A stretch of DNA of 64,000 bases from Cristatella mucedo (lineage: Eukaryota > Bryozoa > Phylactolaemata > Cristatellidae), in contig WPIO01000033.1 in NCBI GenBank assembly GCA_009760855.2, positions 832,001 through 896,000 of the forward strand. The letters run 5' to 3'. The position numbers were made by a program, and so were the translations under genes. The notes beneath the pieces are model-generated. The model was not told the origin of the DNA and did no database searches. It saw only the letters and a program-made list of their open reading frames with translations. This document shows positions 35,201 through 45,364 of this stretch, in pieces (within the stretch, counting starts at the first letter, position 1; every line of letters begins with the position of its first letter).

Positions 35201-35498
35201 ACAGTTGCTATGTGTATACAACGTGCTATAGCTTCTCGGCAAGTGCACGAATTACTGCACGTCTTGTCTCCAATGAATAATTTAAAGCACTGATAGTAGA
35301 TTTCGTATGGTAGAACTTCTGATACCAGCTGTCCGAAAGCACTTTAGCTGCTATGCTGTAATGCTGCTTATGTGCACTTGTGGCCTCATAGCTTTGCTAA
35401 TGCTAATCGCTTATTTCTGTTCGTTGTAGAGCCTCAAGCCAGGTCAAATGCCTCTACCATTGCATATAACATTCTCCATATTGTTTCCACAATCCTAG
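26174..35498 (+). CDS. GMCL1: Germ cell-less homologue (GCL / GMCL1-like BTB protein), 11 exons
   Basis: Exons: 26174-26279, 27402-27746, 27914-28098, 28367-28497, 28800-28919, 29297-29388, 31177-31259, 32663-32740, 32905-33000, 34546-34734, 35430-35498. Phases match at all ten joints, giving 497 residues (human GMCL1 is about 515, from memory). GCL proteins are BTB substrate adaptors of CUL3 ubiquitin ligases, act at the nuclear envelope and cell cortex, and are needed for germ-cell formation in flies. Seen here: BTB start DVLLRCCNVDWELHR, BTB end MAVALGNLYCEKF, BACK-like LAGVLSAACTIGFEALVDHC, TVCQWLFLQLNPN, LLETEDSQEYAPIFNSLRLH, and the C-terminal strand MPLPLHITFSILFPQS before TAG. Oddities: a roughly 70-residue insertion inside the BTB fold, and no Gly at position 2 for N-myristoylation. 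The gene is divergent; exons 1 and 10 are the least certain. AATAAA occurs at about 35897, a possible poly(A) signal. Confidence 0.88.
27402..27746 (+). CDS. GMCL1: GCL exon 2 (BTB, first part)
   Basis: Encodes VLLRCCNVDWELHRPVMKK (BTB beta1-alpha1), then a long segment rich in Glu, Pro and Ser, then TVVRLRLEVSEKFVTPD, which corresponds to the strand before the conserved AFGSLY helix. The inserted segment has no counterpart in human GMCL1. Donor GTAAGT, phase 1. Confidence 0.88.
27914..28098 (+). CDS. GMCL1: GCL exon 3 (BTB end / BACK start)
   Basis: Acceptor GCTTTCAG; encodes MAVALGNLYCEKFDVPLHDL then AGVLSAACTIGFEALVDHC and VVSKYYVAATR, colinear with GMCL1 LQVAFGSLYRDD..., AILAAACLLQLDGLIQQC and VCGYYTSA. 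Donor GTGAGC, phase 0. Confidence 0.95.
28367..28497 (+). CDS. GMCL1: GCL exon 4
   Basis: Acceptor AATTTCAG; encodes FKRKDVVEACERWLELNLV, matching the VKKKCLEWLLNNL helix of GMCL1, then IHLRDIPKEFMGTVLKSG. A nearby earlier AG (28355) would shift the frame and is excluded. Donor GTAATG, phase 2. Confidence 0.92.
28800..28919 (+). CDS. GMCL1: GCL exon 5
   Basis: Acceptor CTGTTTCAG; encodes LFTFSEYYLFKTVCQWLFLQ then LNPNIQLMPSHANVLYYFN. GMCL1 has LFVMQVEMDVYTALKKWMFL at this place. Donor GTAAGC, phase 2. Confidence 0.93.
29297..29388 (+). CDS. GMCL1: GCL exon 6
   Basis: Acceptor CCTTGTAG; encodes LPKQSPLLETEDSQEYAPIF then NSLRLHGILD, aligned with AFLETEQGKPFVSVFRHLRL of GMCL1, one of the best conserved stretches. 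Donor GTAAGT, phase 1. Confidence 0.95.
29606..29762 (-). mobile_element. tRNA-derived SINE, family A, diverged
   Basis: GGCTGATTCGGCAGCCTCATTTATG..AAAGCTATCACCCGCTC..CCCACGAACCATGGGTCGC..; antisense of family A. In GCL intron 6. Confidence 0.7.
29780..29895 (-). mobile_element. Second LINE family, 3' segment
   Basis: TCTCCGTCTGTAACTCCACCAAG..GTGGGTGTTACGCAGGAGAG matches 12195-12300 and 14905-15000. Confidence 0.75.
30765..30860 (+). mobile_element. L2/CR1-like LINE 3' tail
   Basis: TTGCAGTAAATGTAAAGTGCCTAGAAAGAG..AGGGTGTTATATC and a (TAG)n end; GCL intron 6. Confidence 0.82.
31177..31259 (+). CDS. GMCL1: GCL exon 7
   Basis: Acceptor ACTTTTCAG; encodes AHLQELRQMNIYPQQTVAAV then LAEHYQS, the counterpart of the ARIIEQDAVVPSEWLSSVY region. 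Donor GTGAGT, phase 0. Confidence 0.85.
31500..31570 (-). mobile_element. LINE or SINE 3' tail
   Basis: TTTATAGCGCCCCAAGAGTACTAAATCTCTACCCAGGCAC is antisense to the tail shared by the LINE and SINE family B. Too short to say which. Confidence 0.65.
32663..32740 (+). CDS. GMCL1: GCL exon 8
   Basis: Acceptor TGTATTCAG; 26 codons LQGGGDMSLTRNFLSQAVRR then GFIIEK, phase 0 at both ends. It sits where GMCL1 has the RCGRKLAKDG segment, but the two Cys/Gly residues of that motif are not retained. Confidence 0.75.
32905..33000 (+). CDS. GMCL1: GCL exon 9
   Basis: Acceptor CGATTTCAG; 32 codons with LHGFHFELKCVRREQEYVIY, corresponding to TGFNFGFDLLVTYTNRYIIF of GMCL1. Donor GTAAGC, phase 0 at both ends. 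Confidence 0.85.
34546..34734 (+). CDS. GMCL1: GCL exon 10 (divergent)
   Basis: Acceptor GATTATTTCAG and donor GTATGC bound 63 codons, phase 0 at both ends, including RLQPTDPVLCFQ and DVRYCITAQSIKDGVQLL. These can be laid against SLQPRRSIAFRLRLASF and SRTTGYQILTL of GMCL1 with only weak identity. Frame, phase and position support it more than similarity does. Confidence 0.65.
35430..35498 (+). CDS. GMCL1: GCL exon 11 (last)
   Basis: Acceptor TTCGTTGTAG; encodes SLKPGQMPLPLHITFSILF then PQS and TAG. The pattern P-L-x-I...F-x-x-x-P just before the stop matches the GMCL1 C-terminus (FPLYICCNFLYISP). Confidence 0.8.
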   Translation, partial: SLKPGQMPLPLHITFSILFPQS

Positions 35499-35961
35499 TG
35501 CTGTCATCCGGTGCCCATCGTGGAGGCGATTCGTTACAAATTCGTCGCAAATCAGCCTTTGCAGAAACCGTCCCCGAATGTGTGGCAAGTTCATTCAAAC
35601 CTACTCCTGCACTCCGGTAGAAAATCTACCGACTGTTCTTCCTATTAACTTACACGTGGAGCTGCCGTCTTTACAGCGATGCTGCAAGGCCAGGCATATG
35701 CCATATTTCTGCACTTCCAGCCATAGCTACCTAATTTATGTCACAGCCCATTTTGTGGCTATTGACTTGGGTGACTGCCAATAGCAGGATTTTTACCTAG
35801 TCAGAATGCATTCAGCACGTACTTAATGCAAACGCTCACAAACGAGTTGCCAAAACTGCTTGCACCGCTTTTTTGATGGCCTGCCCACTGCTTAAAGAAT
35901 AAATATATTGGTTGGCTAGCCAGCAGCCAGCCGCTTGCATGAATCACAGAAAATAAAAAAA

Positions 35962-36103
35962 TATTTAATTCATTTGTATTGCACCCGAAGAGAACTTTGT
36001 CACTATTCAGACGCTTCACATATGCCTCGGGCTCGAGCCCACGACCTCAGCCAGACCTTGGTCGGGGCGAGCACCTTAACCGCTGGACCAAACCAGCTCT
36101 TGC
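35962..36103 (-). mobile_element. tRNA-derived SINE, family B
   Basis: Minus strand: GAGCTGGTTTGGTCCAGCGG..TTAAGGTGCTCGCCCCGACC, GTGGGCTCGAGCCCGAGGC, then AGCGTCTGAATAGTGAC. Close to the copy at 3850-3994. Confidence 0.88.
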
Positions 36104-36339
36104 AGACACCATCAGCATCTTGAAGCATAGTGCAGCAATATTATTTCTTTCCTTGTGCTCTGCCAGTGTCCTAGCCAGCTGCCTGCCCCTCGGGCTCTAC
36201 CTAGGCATGTCACTTCATTATCTAGTAGATCGCTTAAGGACCAACTCTGTGTACCAAAATTGTTCTGCTCACCCTGGTATCCCTGTACCCCAGGTCGTTT
36301 GTACGTATTTATCAATGTAATAAGCCTGCAACAGAAGTA

Positions 36340-37045
36340 TGTCCAAACACCTTGCACAAGAATGCAGGCGCTCCAAAATCACTGCATTCTCATAGGGCCA
36401 TGTCATTGCAATAGACTAAGGATGCCCCTCCCCACCATTCCAGCCAATACTCAGAAATCGGAAACCCTATCGCTCAAAATGAGCTCGGCCAGCATATCCC
36501 CTGTAACATTGGCACGAAATCTGGGTGTCTTGTTCTTGTTAAGGTGACCACTCACTAGACGATCATATCAGCTCCTCAGTTATGTCTATCTACTTTTGGC
36601 TGCATAAAATCGAAACAAATTCGGTCCTGCTTAGACATTCATACATATCCAAGTTAGCACATGCATTCCTGACATCCCGTTACGACTTCTGTAACTCATT
36701 ACTTGTTGCTCTTCTCGCCTGTGTAATAAGGCGATTACCGACGGTACCAAATTCTGCAGCCAAGCTTGTGTGTCGTTAGTGTCGAAGTTGCTACATTACC
36801 GCTTCTCACCGACCTGCATTGGCTCCTCATCAAGCAGCATATTGGTTCCTGTCACTGACTTGTAGGTCCCTTTATTCTCTTGCTACAGATTGCTTATCTG
36901 AACTACTTCCCAATCAGGCTAGGCAGCGTACCAACTGCTCTTCTGACTCAAGTCGTTCAGCTGTGCCTCGAACCAACCTCAAATCTTCTGGAGACCATGC
37001 CTTTAGTTCATATGCTCTCAAAGCCTGGAATCAACTCTCAAATGA
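36340..37045 (+). mobile_element. L2/CR1-like LINE, ORF2 3' part
   Basis: Reads SSASISPVTLARNLGVLFL, then decayed LRRLPTVPNSAAKLVCR, TDLHWLLIKQHIGS-like and RTNLKSSGDHAFSSYALKAW; several frame breaks. Confidence 0.83.
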
Positions 37046-37490
37046 CAGAGTAATAATAATAATACACTTGATAAAGCGTCCTCAGAGAACTCAATCTCTT
37101 TCTAGGCACTTTACATTTGCTGCAAAGGAAGCACTGTGGAAAGGTTAATGGTAGCATGCTCAATAGTAGCATGCTCAATAGACAAGACAACAAGATTAAT
37201 ATTTAATATTATTATTATTATTTAATAATATTGGTTAGGTATGGCATGCACAGGGTCAGCATGCAAGTATGGTTTGTGGCAGCATGCACTGTGTCAGCAC
37301 GCATAAGCGCATCAAGGACGAATCACGGGGACCCACTAAATGCTGTCCTAAATAGGTGTGTGTTTTAAGTTCTTTTTAAATGTGGTCAAGACAGGGGATG
37401 TTGTGATGCAAGTCGGGAGGGAGTTCCAGGCTTTGGGAGCATGCGAACTAAGGGCACGGTCTCCAAAGGATTTGAGGTTTGCTTGCTTAA
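37046..37490 (-). mobile_element. L2/CR1-like LINE 3' end, opposite orientation
   Basis: ACTTGATAAAGCGTCCTCAGAGAACTC.. is a reversed tail; minus strand reads LKSFGDRALSSHAPKAWNSL and TTFKKNLKHT. It meets the plus-strand copy head-on at about 37045. Confidence 0.85.
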
Positions 37491-37499
37491 GCATGCTGA

Positions 37500-37568
37500 T
37501 ATGTAAAGTGCCTAGAAAGAAACTTAGTTCTCTGAGAGCACTATACAAATATCATTATTATTATTATT
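37500..37568 (+). mobile_element. L2/CR1-like LINE 3' tail
   Basis: ATGTAAAGTGCCTAGAAAGAAACTTAG..GCACTATACAAATATC and (ATT)n. Confidence 0.85.
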
Positions 37569-39109
37569 GAGGCCCAAGCCGTCAGCTGCCTGCAACTTTG
37601 GAACATTTTTTAATCATTCCCCATACATAATTTGACACTTTTGAAAATGCTTACAAGTTACACCTCAAGCATAACCTAACATTCCATCGGATGCATTAAT
37701 ACCTCTATGTGATTCTGCAACGGCTAGCAGGTATGTTTAATCCCCCTAGCTGTATCGACTCGCGATGCTTAGCTGTCTTTCGTTGTCTGTTAGTTGGGAG
37801 GACCTGTCTCTAGGCCCGAGCCGAGCATCACCTTTTAATTAACACGGCATGCTGCTGCTCCTCTAAGAGCAAGACTGGTCGCGGATCGAGCGAGGTGCTC
37901 ACGTGAGACATTGAGATGCCCATCTGAAGAGACTTTCAAACAACTTGAACTTTCCTTGACAATGTCTCCCAAGCTGTGGCATGCGGTAGACTAGCCTAAG
38001 TTGAACAACTTCTTCGAGAAGTCGAACTTGCTGTTGCAACTGGTTTATTTTCAGCCAGCTTCATTTGGGCTATTGCACCTCAGCTGTGCCCCTAACTGTG
38101 CTAGCTTCTTAGTATGACCCCGATGTCCAATGCCGACCTTGACTAAATCCTTTGATGATACATTTCAAGAGGTTAGAGAAAGTAAGGCTGACATGCTTAG
38201 CCCAGCTTCAAATTGAGATACTCAGTCGTCTTTTGCCAAACTAGCCAACTTCTAAAAATCAAAAAGAATCTTGAATGTTATAGAGGATCTTCCCCATAGG
38301 AAAGTTGCAGATCGTGGCAAGACAATGTTAAACACTGGGTTACACGATCGAACTTCGCCTGAGCCTACGGAGGCTAGAAACTGGACCGTCTGCGACACAA
38401 CTGCTGTCGTTGAGGCTGACGAGTGCAACATATGGAGCAAAACGGCACAAATGATTAGCACTGATTGCTGGGAGAATGAAGCACACTGCCAATCGTCGAC
38501 TAAAGACTGGACCAGCAACAACCCCGAGGTACCCCTGGCAGTAGGCTATTCAAACAGGCACTAGCAGCCCTGCAGCCACGGCTCTGCTTGACCAGGGAGG
38601 GATCTGCAAGAGCAAATACAACTCGAATTGGAATGCCCGACAGAGCCCGAACTTGCAGCTCTGAAGAGCTGGCTAGCATACCGTTCAAGTCAGCCGGTTA
38701 TTATGCTCTCACCAAGCACGGGTTGACAGCAGAGAGAACAACACTGTACAGTCGCACACGTCATCGACCGTTACTGTATTAGTATGTCAACTGTGTCCAG
38801 CTTAGTTCACTCTCGGCAACAATAGCAGTTCAGAAGCCATCTCAGCATGATCGGGCAAGTAGAGCCCCAAATTCGCAGACGCCGCCGACATGCAGAAGCC
38901 CGTGGGCACAGCACAGAACACGGCAGCACACGATGGCGCAGCAGGTTGCCGAGCAGGGCTACCGCTACGCCCCGACACGAGTGCTCGCACGACGCCTTGT
39001 GAGGTGAATCGAGATTGCGGCTGCTGCGCATCACTGGGCGATGGCCGCGGCTTCAAGGGATGGCGGGCTGCTGCGTGGAGCCTGGTCGCGGGCTGCATTA
39101 GCAGCTGTC

Positions 39110-39221
39110 TCACGAGCTCTGCACGGTCGGCTCTGCTGCGTTGAGCTTGCGATAAATCTTCTCCGGCTTGCCGCCCGTCTGAGCTGCGCAACGGGCAGCT
39201 GTGAACAGGTAATCGCTGAGC
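39110..39221 (-). CDS. MMAB: MMAB last exon
   Basis: Acceptor CGTCCTGCAG; encodes [20 protein letters not shown] then [16 protein letters not shown] and TGA at 39112-39110. Human ends [22 protein letters not shown] and a short acidic tail. A 245-codon open frame overlapping this exon is in a different frame and is not the gene. Confidence 0.95.
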
Positions 39222-42200
39222 CTGCAGGACGAACGAGCGTAAGCTAGATTCAAGGGGTGCAACGGCCATGGCTGTAAGCAAAAATACTAGCTGATTCAAC
39301 AGCCTCTTGTTTATAGAGACTGAACAGCCTTTACGACTACTGCCACCGCCTACAGCGGCGATAAAGTATCGCCCACTGCAGGATTTGAACCCACGACCTC
39401 GGAACCCTAGTAAGCCATCACGGCTGTAGAAGCAACCACTGCTGATTACAAACGAGGATGCCTCATCTCCAAATATATGCTGCGGCTCTGCGACCACAGC
39501 TAATAAAAGCGAGGCTGAATAAAATATGGAGATGAGCACGCAATGTAAAACCGCTAATGCTCTGCTATAGTATCCACAGTAGAGAGAGAGAGAGAGAGAG
39601 AGACGGACGGACGGACAGACAGACAGAATGAGGGAAATAGTGGTGGTCAGTCGGAAACACCGCTAGCATTTCGGCTGCTACCTCGGAGAACCCGCGTGGA
39701 GCCGGCTTGAATTTGGGGCTGGCCTGACACGTACGCCAATCCTAGGTCCGAGCTCGCTAACCACGAGGAAAGATGAGCGCTGAAGCAGAGAGTGGCACAT
39801 GCAGCAAGCACGGCAGACCGAGTGACACGAGGCCTGCTCACCTGTTCAAGTACTTGAGGATTACAGCATCCACCTCTCCGGTAACACCTGACAGCTCAAC
39901 CACCCTATAAAATAGCACCAGCGCCTCATTTGGCCCGTCGTGACACACTGGCCATAACCACAGCATTCGGCAAGACGCTAGCAGTCCGGCACCCTTCGAA
40001 CTGGCATTGACACGTCAGTGTCTGGACACTAGTTAGTGACATCAGCTAGGACCGTCGAGGCCGACTACTGCTCTGGCTTTCACTAGCAACAACACAGCAC
40101 TGGTGGTAACGGCGAATTTGACGTGTAAGCGTGCTTAAATGAATCATCCGTCTCCCTTTATTTGGCCGCTGCATGACTGTCAGCATCGCTGCAGCCTCAT
40201 CGAGGCTGCTGGTAACACCAGGGGTTCATGTGCATCAAAAGGAACGAATTTCGAGACGAGAAGCACTACACACTACCCACTACATGCTATCCGAATCCCT
40301 TCGTTACTGCTGACTTTTACTCCTTTGCCATGCCAGAAAGCAATAAGTGCACACACAAACAAAAGCTGGACTAAATGTTGTACAGCTGTCGGCGGCAGGT
40401 CAGGTGGCAGTCACGATGCCTGCTAAGTTGCTGCTGCTGCTGCCAGGCCCGAGATGTCAAACAGGCACGTAGGAATATTCCAGAAATAATCCACAAACAA
40501 CACGGTCTATTCGGAGAGAGCTTTGTAAAGGGCCACTTACTAGCAAGGTCTCAAGGAGATCTGCTGGGCACTGACTATGCAGCCGAGTTGAAAACACACG
40601 GCAGAAGTTTGCCACTATGGTGCACATTACTTCGAGTCCGGAGTTATCAGATAGCCACTACCAAAATGAGGAGAGTAGTTTTCTGACGTAAAGTCGGCTG
40701 TTAGCTCCAAAAGGTCACGTTGCCAGTAAAGCAAAGGACCAATTAAATTTTCAGAATCGGAAAGCAAAGCGGAGTCTGCTAACGAATCCATCCACGGAGC
40801 AGGTGTCAGGCACAGTGGATGCACAGCAACACACCAGCCACGCCCCTGGGATGACTCTCACGATCAGCCTGGCCGAATGAGGAAACTGAATAATGGGCAG
40901 TACGATGCAGAAGATGAATAGTAAGGAATGCAGAGCTTGCTTGTACTTAAAAATGGCCTTACAAGCCAACAACGCCACGAGTGCACTGCAGCTCACAGAG
41001 GGCCGAGGGCGGACACTGCTATATGCAAGGCAGAGCACAGCAAGGCAGAGCACACAGCAAGGCAGCACACCAGACTCGTCAGATGAGCTACATCCACGGC
41101 GTCAACTGGCGCAGCGGAAAAGGTGCCACAGTAAGACATGCCTATATCTCACTCCTGTGCACACATCACAGAAGCAAACATCACACAACTATGTACACAT
41201 TCATCACCAACATGTCATTAGTACGCATGGAGGGCCACACACACGCACGCACACACGCACGCACACACACGTGCATGCACACCTTGATTGCTCTGCTGCA
41301 CACATCACGTAAGTAGCAAGGCCGGGCTGGTGCTGACGTCACTGAATGACGAGCAGCTCACAGCTGCCGGGCAAATACAACACTACTAGCTAGCGAAATG
41401 GCTACGCAAAAAGACCATCAGCGTCGAGCCACTGCCTCGCAGCCCGGCGCACTGGACCCGGCCACTCACCTCCTCTCGGCCCGTCGGCAGACAGAGCGAG
41501 CCACATGCAAGGAGGCGCTTGCTGCTCCGCCGGACTACAACGGGCGCATGTATGAGCGCACTCTTGCTGCACCAGGCTCGCCGGTTATGAACAGCCTTAA
41601 GCTTCGAACTGCCCGAGAGCAGGCGTTGGAGCACACATACACAAACACACACACGAACAGCGTGAGCCCGATCTAGTGAGCTTCTGGTGCCAAAACGAAT
41701 GCACACCGGAGCGTGTAACAACTCAAGGAGTCACGCGGGTAAAGACAGAGGCATGCTGCTGGTTCGGCAGCCATGCTGGTAAGGTGGCACCAACGGCGAG
41801 CGTGGCCTGGGGGGCACGGGCAGCGACAAAGGCTAAGGATGTAGGAAGCCGCGATCAACGGCTGGACGATCTGTACGTAGATCGCAAGAGTACGACCGTG
41901 CTGCACGAGGCATGCTTGCACAGCTAGAGTCGGCCGCTTGCTGCATGGCCTACTGGCAATATGAAGTTCCTCAGTGGCGGTAGTCGCTCCGTCATCTCGT
42001 CGATCCAGCTCTCGAGCTCTTCGACTCTCTCGGGCTGCAGCTGAACGGCAGCTGCAAAAGATGAATGAATAGTGCCGCACCTTCGCCAGCCGAAATGAAG
42101 GACGGTTGATCGACGGCCAGGCATCAAGTAGCTCTGCTCTGGCAGAAACGGTCGGGTCAGTGGGATCGGATCCAAAAACCAGGCTGCCCGGCGACGTGTG

Positions 42201-43153
42201 ATTTGGTCACAACATGGACCAATGACACAATGGATGTCAATTTTGCAATAAAAAAACCATGCAGTCTTGAGCTTGAAAGGGAACAAAAATCTGAGGAAAA
42301 CTGCAAGGGAAAGTTGTAGATAAGAATGTTTTGTGATATTTGTACAGCCATCTCACTCTTCCCTTTTTAGTGCTAACATTCTTCCACCTCAGCACTAGAG
42401 CATCTAGCCACCTTCGGACATTATATGATCTTACACGTGACATTTACGCACGTCACCAGTCAGTCAGCTAAAATTGTCAAGGCACTAGTCATATTTATAC
42501 AGTTGAACCCAATCGATAGGCTTCGAGATGCTTAACATCAACATCTCAGCTTGGCTCAAGTAACAATGCTCGAAACCATAACAAAGATAAGTGACGTCAA
42601 CCCTATGAAGAGAGCAAAATATGAACTCAGTCCTTTAATCATGAATAGCAACTTGAGCTCATGGACGACTTTACCACTTCACTTCAAAATCTTCGGATAA
42701 TAATAGTAAAGTAGCACCGTAAAAGAGTGACCCGAGAAGTCGTAAGTCTCGAAATTTGTGGGTTTGCAGGTGCCGAGTATTCGTGCTAATAGAGATTTTG
42801 AAAAAGAGTTCGGAAAAATAAACAAAGAATAAAAAAATATGTGTTACATGTAACATGATTGATGATTCAATCCTCAATGGCAAGCATATGCTGTGAATAA
42901 AAAGGAAGCTCTTGAAAAACCTCTGGTGCTGGCAGCTTGACAGCTCCGCTGAAGCCAATCTATTATGTCGCGTTTCCTATTGCTAAAGTCTTGCATTGCT
43001 GTGCAGATCCAGAAACGATTTCATTTGACCCATCTTCCCACCTGGTCAACCACATGGTTAATGACTGAACTGCCTGCCTAATTCGTTAAGTGTTCATTCA
43101 TTTGTGCGCGAACCAATGGCTGCATAAGCGCATGTGTGCTTGTGTTTCATTGG

Positions 43154-43245
<92 letters not shown>

Positions 43246-45364
43246 CAGCTCACATGTTAGCGCAGGTGAGTGTGATTGTGCGCCTGAGTGTGTGCATGAG
43301 TGAGTGCATGCGTGTGTGAGAAGCAATTGAGTCTGTTCACGTGTGTCTTCTCACTCAGGCAAGAACCGACAGATATTTTTGCCTGACTAACGATGAGTGG
43401 CTGCATCTTGATTGAGATTACTGTGGCTTTTTCGTATGTCATACCATAACAAAGCCTGGTAGGTTTCAGAAATTGCCAAACATCCCTCACTCTTAAGTGC
43501 TCACGACGAACAATGGCAGCCATGACAAGTCTGGAACTAGAGATCTGATAAGAAGAAATTTCTGTCATAGAATTTTTTTGGAGATTTGTCTTTATCTGCT
43601 TTTTGATTTTGCATTTTGGCAATGTACGTTTTTGTGGGTCTGGTTGCCTAACATCCCCATAGTGCAGGGCCAAGTATGTGGCGTCGGAGAGCACTCTGAT
43701 TCAGTAAGTCTACAAAGCAAGCACCCCAACAGCACACTATCTCATCATCGAATGATAATCATAAATCAAAAACTGCACATCAATGGATTGCCTGCTCAAG
43801 AACAGGCAATTCATCGCGGCTTGGAGATGCACTCACACAGGTGTGCAGGTCGAGCCGACGACTTCGGCGTAGCCAAGGATGCGCCCACATCCTGTAGCAT
43901 GCACTGGATCAGCTCGATCTGTTCGACTGCCGAACGGAAGTTTATCTGCTCGCAGAATTCGCTGGCCAGGCTACGAGCAGAAGAGCGAGCACCAGCGTGG
44001 GAAGCAGGAAAAATGGCCGAGCAGACGAGCAGAGCTGCAGCCATGAAGTAGAATGTGCACTTGCTGCGTCCTGCGCGAGACCATGGGATACGCTGCGGTT
44101 CTTGACCTTCACTGCAGACCGGCCAGCTAAGCAGGCTCAGCGCCATGTCAGCTTCGCTCACCAGGGCTGGCGCACACATAAGCACACGTGCACGCACACA
44201 CCCATGCCGCATGCAGACACACGGGTGCAAGCATTTTACAAGCACAGATGCATTTGCAAGCACATTCACCGGTTCTCTTCTAACTGAGGTATAAACCTCA
44301 CATGCACAGGAAGCAGTAGCTTGCTTTATTGCTGCCGGCTTGCAAGGCACCAGGGGTAGCCACCGGCAACGGCAAAGCAACCGCCAAACTCAGGCTAGGC
44401 TGCAAACCAAACGGCCAGTACAGTCCAGAGTTTCTGCTATCTGCTGAGCCCAGGAAGAGATGCCTCGACCTGACATAAAAGAGGGAATGCCACGGTAAGA
44501 GGGAGCGAGACAGACTGACAGACAGGGTGAGAACAGAGACAGACAGAAGAAGGAGCATCAGGACCTATCAAGACACGAGACCAGACAGCTGGGCTCAGAT
44601 AGAACCAGGCTGCATCTGCAAGCAGCCACAATATAATGACCGGCTCTGCCACCCGACCTGGCACTCTGAGCCAAACTGGTTTCCGGTGCCAAAACGAGAT
44701 CGACAAGAGCCAAATCTGCCGTACGACAGCTGCTCCGTCACGTGAACCCCAGGCATCGAGCCGCAGGGGCACCGGAAGCTGTAAACTGATGATTGGACCT
44801 AGTGCCTATTGCCCACGCTACTCGGGCCAGCGATTAGCTCACGTGCCCAATGGGTGTGAAGCTCCATGCTGCTCACTGAGGAATGCGTGCGGAGCATGCT
44901 CGCTATCGATGTGCAAAGCTGACTCGCCAAACATTGCTGGTTACTCAGCTGCGAAATCCAAGCAAATGCTGGGTTAGACGAAAACTGCAGACAGCCGCAT
45001 CTTGAAAACGAATCATTAACGGGCACACAGACAGCACAACGCGACACAAAGCGACAACGGAATAGCACTATTCCTTCGAGTCTGTGCCGAAGCAGTAAGA
45101 AACACACCCCAGCGTCGACGAAAGCTCATCGCACGTTCCAAGCGCTTCAAATACGATATCGTGCTTCGGCCGTCTCTCGCCGGTATAGAGACCGGACGTT
45201 CCTACAAGAGAGACACACGGCCTGAACCTCCAGCACTTAAGCGCCTCACCAACCAAGTGCATCTGCCCATGACACTTCCTGAATGGCAGGTAAGTTCATC
45301 TCATTCAGCACTGCCCCAACTCCTACCTTTGTCGCCAGTCCTGGTGTATATTTTTGGTAGGCCA
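39110..45364 (-). CDS. MMAB: MMAB: cob(I)alamin adenosyltransferase (PduO type), 5' end not found
   Basis: Seven exons join in frame: 45364-45327, 45201-45108, 43970-43837, 42051-41954, 41534-41470, 39904-39842 and 39221-39110, giving 200 residues of the catalytic domain. The enzyme transfers the adenosyl group of ATP to cob(I)alamin in mitochondria and supplies adenosylcobalamin to methylmalonyl-CoA mutase. Signature stretches in order: [10 protein letters not shown] (ATP-binding N-terminal loop), [79 protein letters not shown] (holding the Arg and Glu residues that correspond to human R186, R190, R191 and E193) and [12 protein letters not shown]. The missing part is the initiator exon with the mitochondrial presequence, expected above 45364. 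The next gene upstream on the same strand is MMACHC, in the same pathway. Confidence 0.94.
39281..39428 (-). mobile_element. tRNA-derived SINE, family A
   Basis: AATACTAGCTGATTCAACAGCC..GCAGGATTTGAACCCACGACC (box B reversed)..GCCATCACGGC. It starts about 60 bp upstream of the last MMAB exon, in the intron. Confidence 0.88.
39581..39627. repeat. (AG)n then (GACG/GACA)n microsatellite
   Basis: AG repeats run directly into GACGGACGGACGGACAGACAGACA. Confidence 0.95.
39842..39904 (-). CDS. MMAB: MMAB exon, [10 protein letters not shown] segment
   Basis: Acceptor TATTTTATAG; encodes [20 protein letters not shown], aligned with human [20 protein letters not shown]. Donor GTGAGC, phase 2. Confidence 0.95.
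41233..41282. repeat. (CA)n-rich microsatellite
   Basis: CACACACACGCACGCACACACG-type imperfect repeat in an MMAB intron. Confidence 0.9.
41470..41534 (-). CDS. MMAB: MMAB exon, active-site arginine segment
   Basis: Acceptor CCGTTGTAG; encodes [20 protein letters not shown] plus Arg, the most conserved helix of the family (human [21 protein letters not shown]). Phase 0 in, phase 2 out, donor GTGAGT. Two other frames here look superficially coding and are not used. Confidence 0.96.
41954..42051 (-). CDS. MMAB: MMAB exon, LPPL..FILP segment
   Basis: Acceptor TCTTTTGCAG; encodes [20 protein letters not shown] then [11 protein letters not shown], as in human [23 protein letters not shown]. Donor GTAGGC, phase 0. 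Confidence 0.95.
43156..43244. repeat. (TG)n microsatellite
   Basis: About 44 uninterrupted TG units in an MMAB intron. Confidence 0.98.
43837..43970 (-). CDS. MMAB: MMAB exon, LQDVG segment
   Basis: Acceptor TGCTCGTAG; encodes [20 protein letters not shown] then [20 protein letters not shown] and PAHL; human has [24 protein letters not shown]. Donor GTGAGT, phase 1. Confidence 0.95.
45108..45201 (-). CDS. MMAB: MMAB exon, TGERRPK segment
   Basis: Acceptor CTCTTGTAG; encodes [20 protein letters not shown] then [10 protein letters not shown], nearly identical to human [25 protein letters not shown]. Donor GTGTGT, phase 2. Confidence 0.95.
45327..45364 (-). CDS. MMAB: MMAB exon with TGDKG loop
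   Basis: A short exon reading [12 protein letters not shown], ending in phase 1 at a GTAGGA donor. [10 protein letters not shown] is the family's N-terminal ATP-binding signature. The acceptor CCATTGTAG at 45365-45367 is likely; an AG 14 bases further upstream (45379-45378) is possible. Confidence 0.85.

Larger units (their letters stand above)
35499..39109. other. Convergent intergenic interval, GCL to MMAB
   Basis: Holds the GCL 3' UTR (AATAAA near 35897), a SINE, opposed LINE fragments at 36340-37568, and 37570-39109 with nothing recognisable beyond short open frames. Confidence 0.6.

Noticed and set aside
38802-39539. 245-codon minus-strand open frame, longest in the window
   Set aside because: It overlaps the last MMAB exon in another frame. 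The MMAB frame has the family motif NRLSDYLF and correct splice phase; this one matches nothing.
41386-41721. Minus-strand frame [16 protein letters not shown], which I first took for the MMAB arginine-helix exon
   Set aside because: Its splice phases do not fit either neighbour. The frame 41534-41470 gives [20 protein letters not shown] with exact phases.
43134-43319. Val-Cys repeat frame
   Set aside because: Translation of the (TG)n microsatellite.
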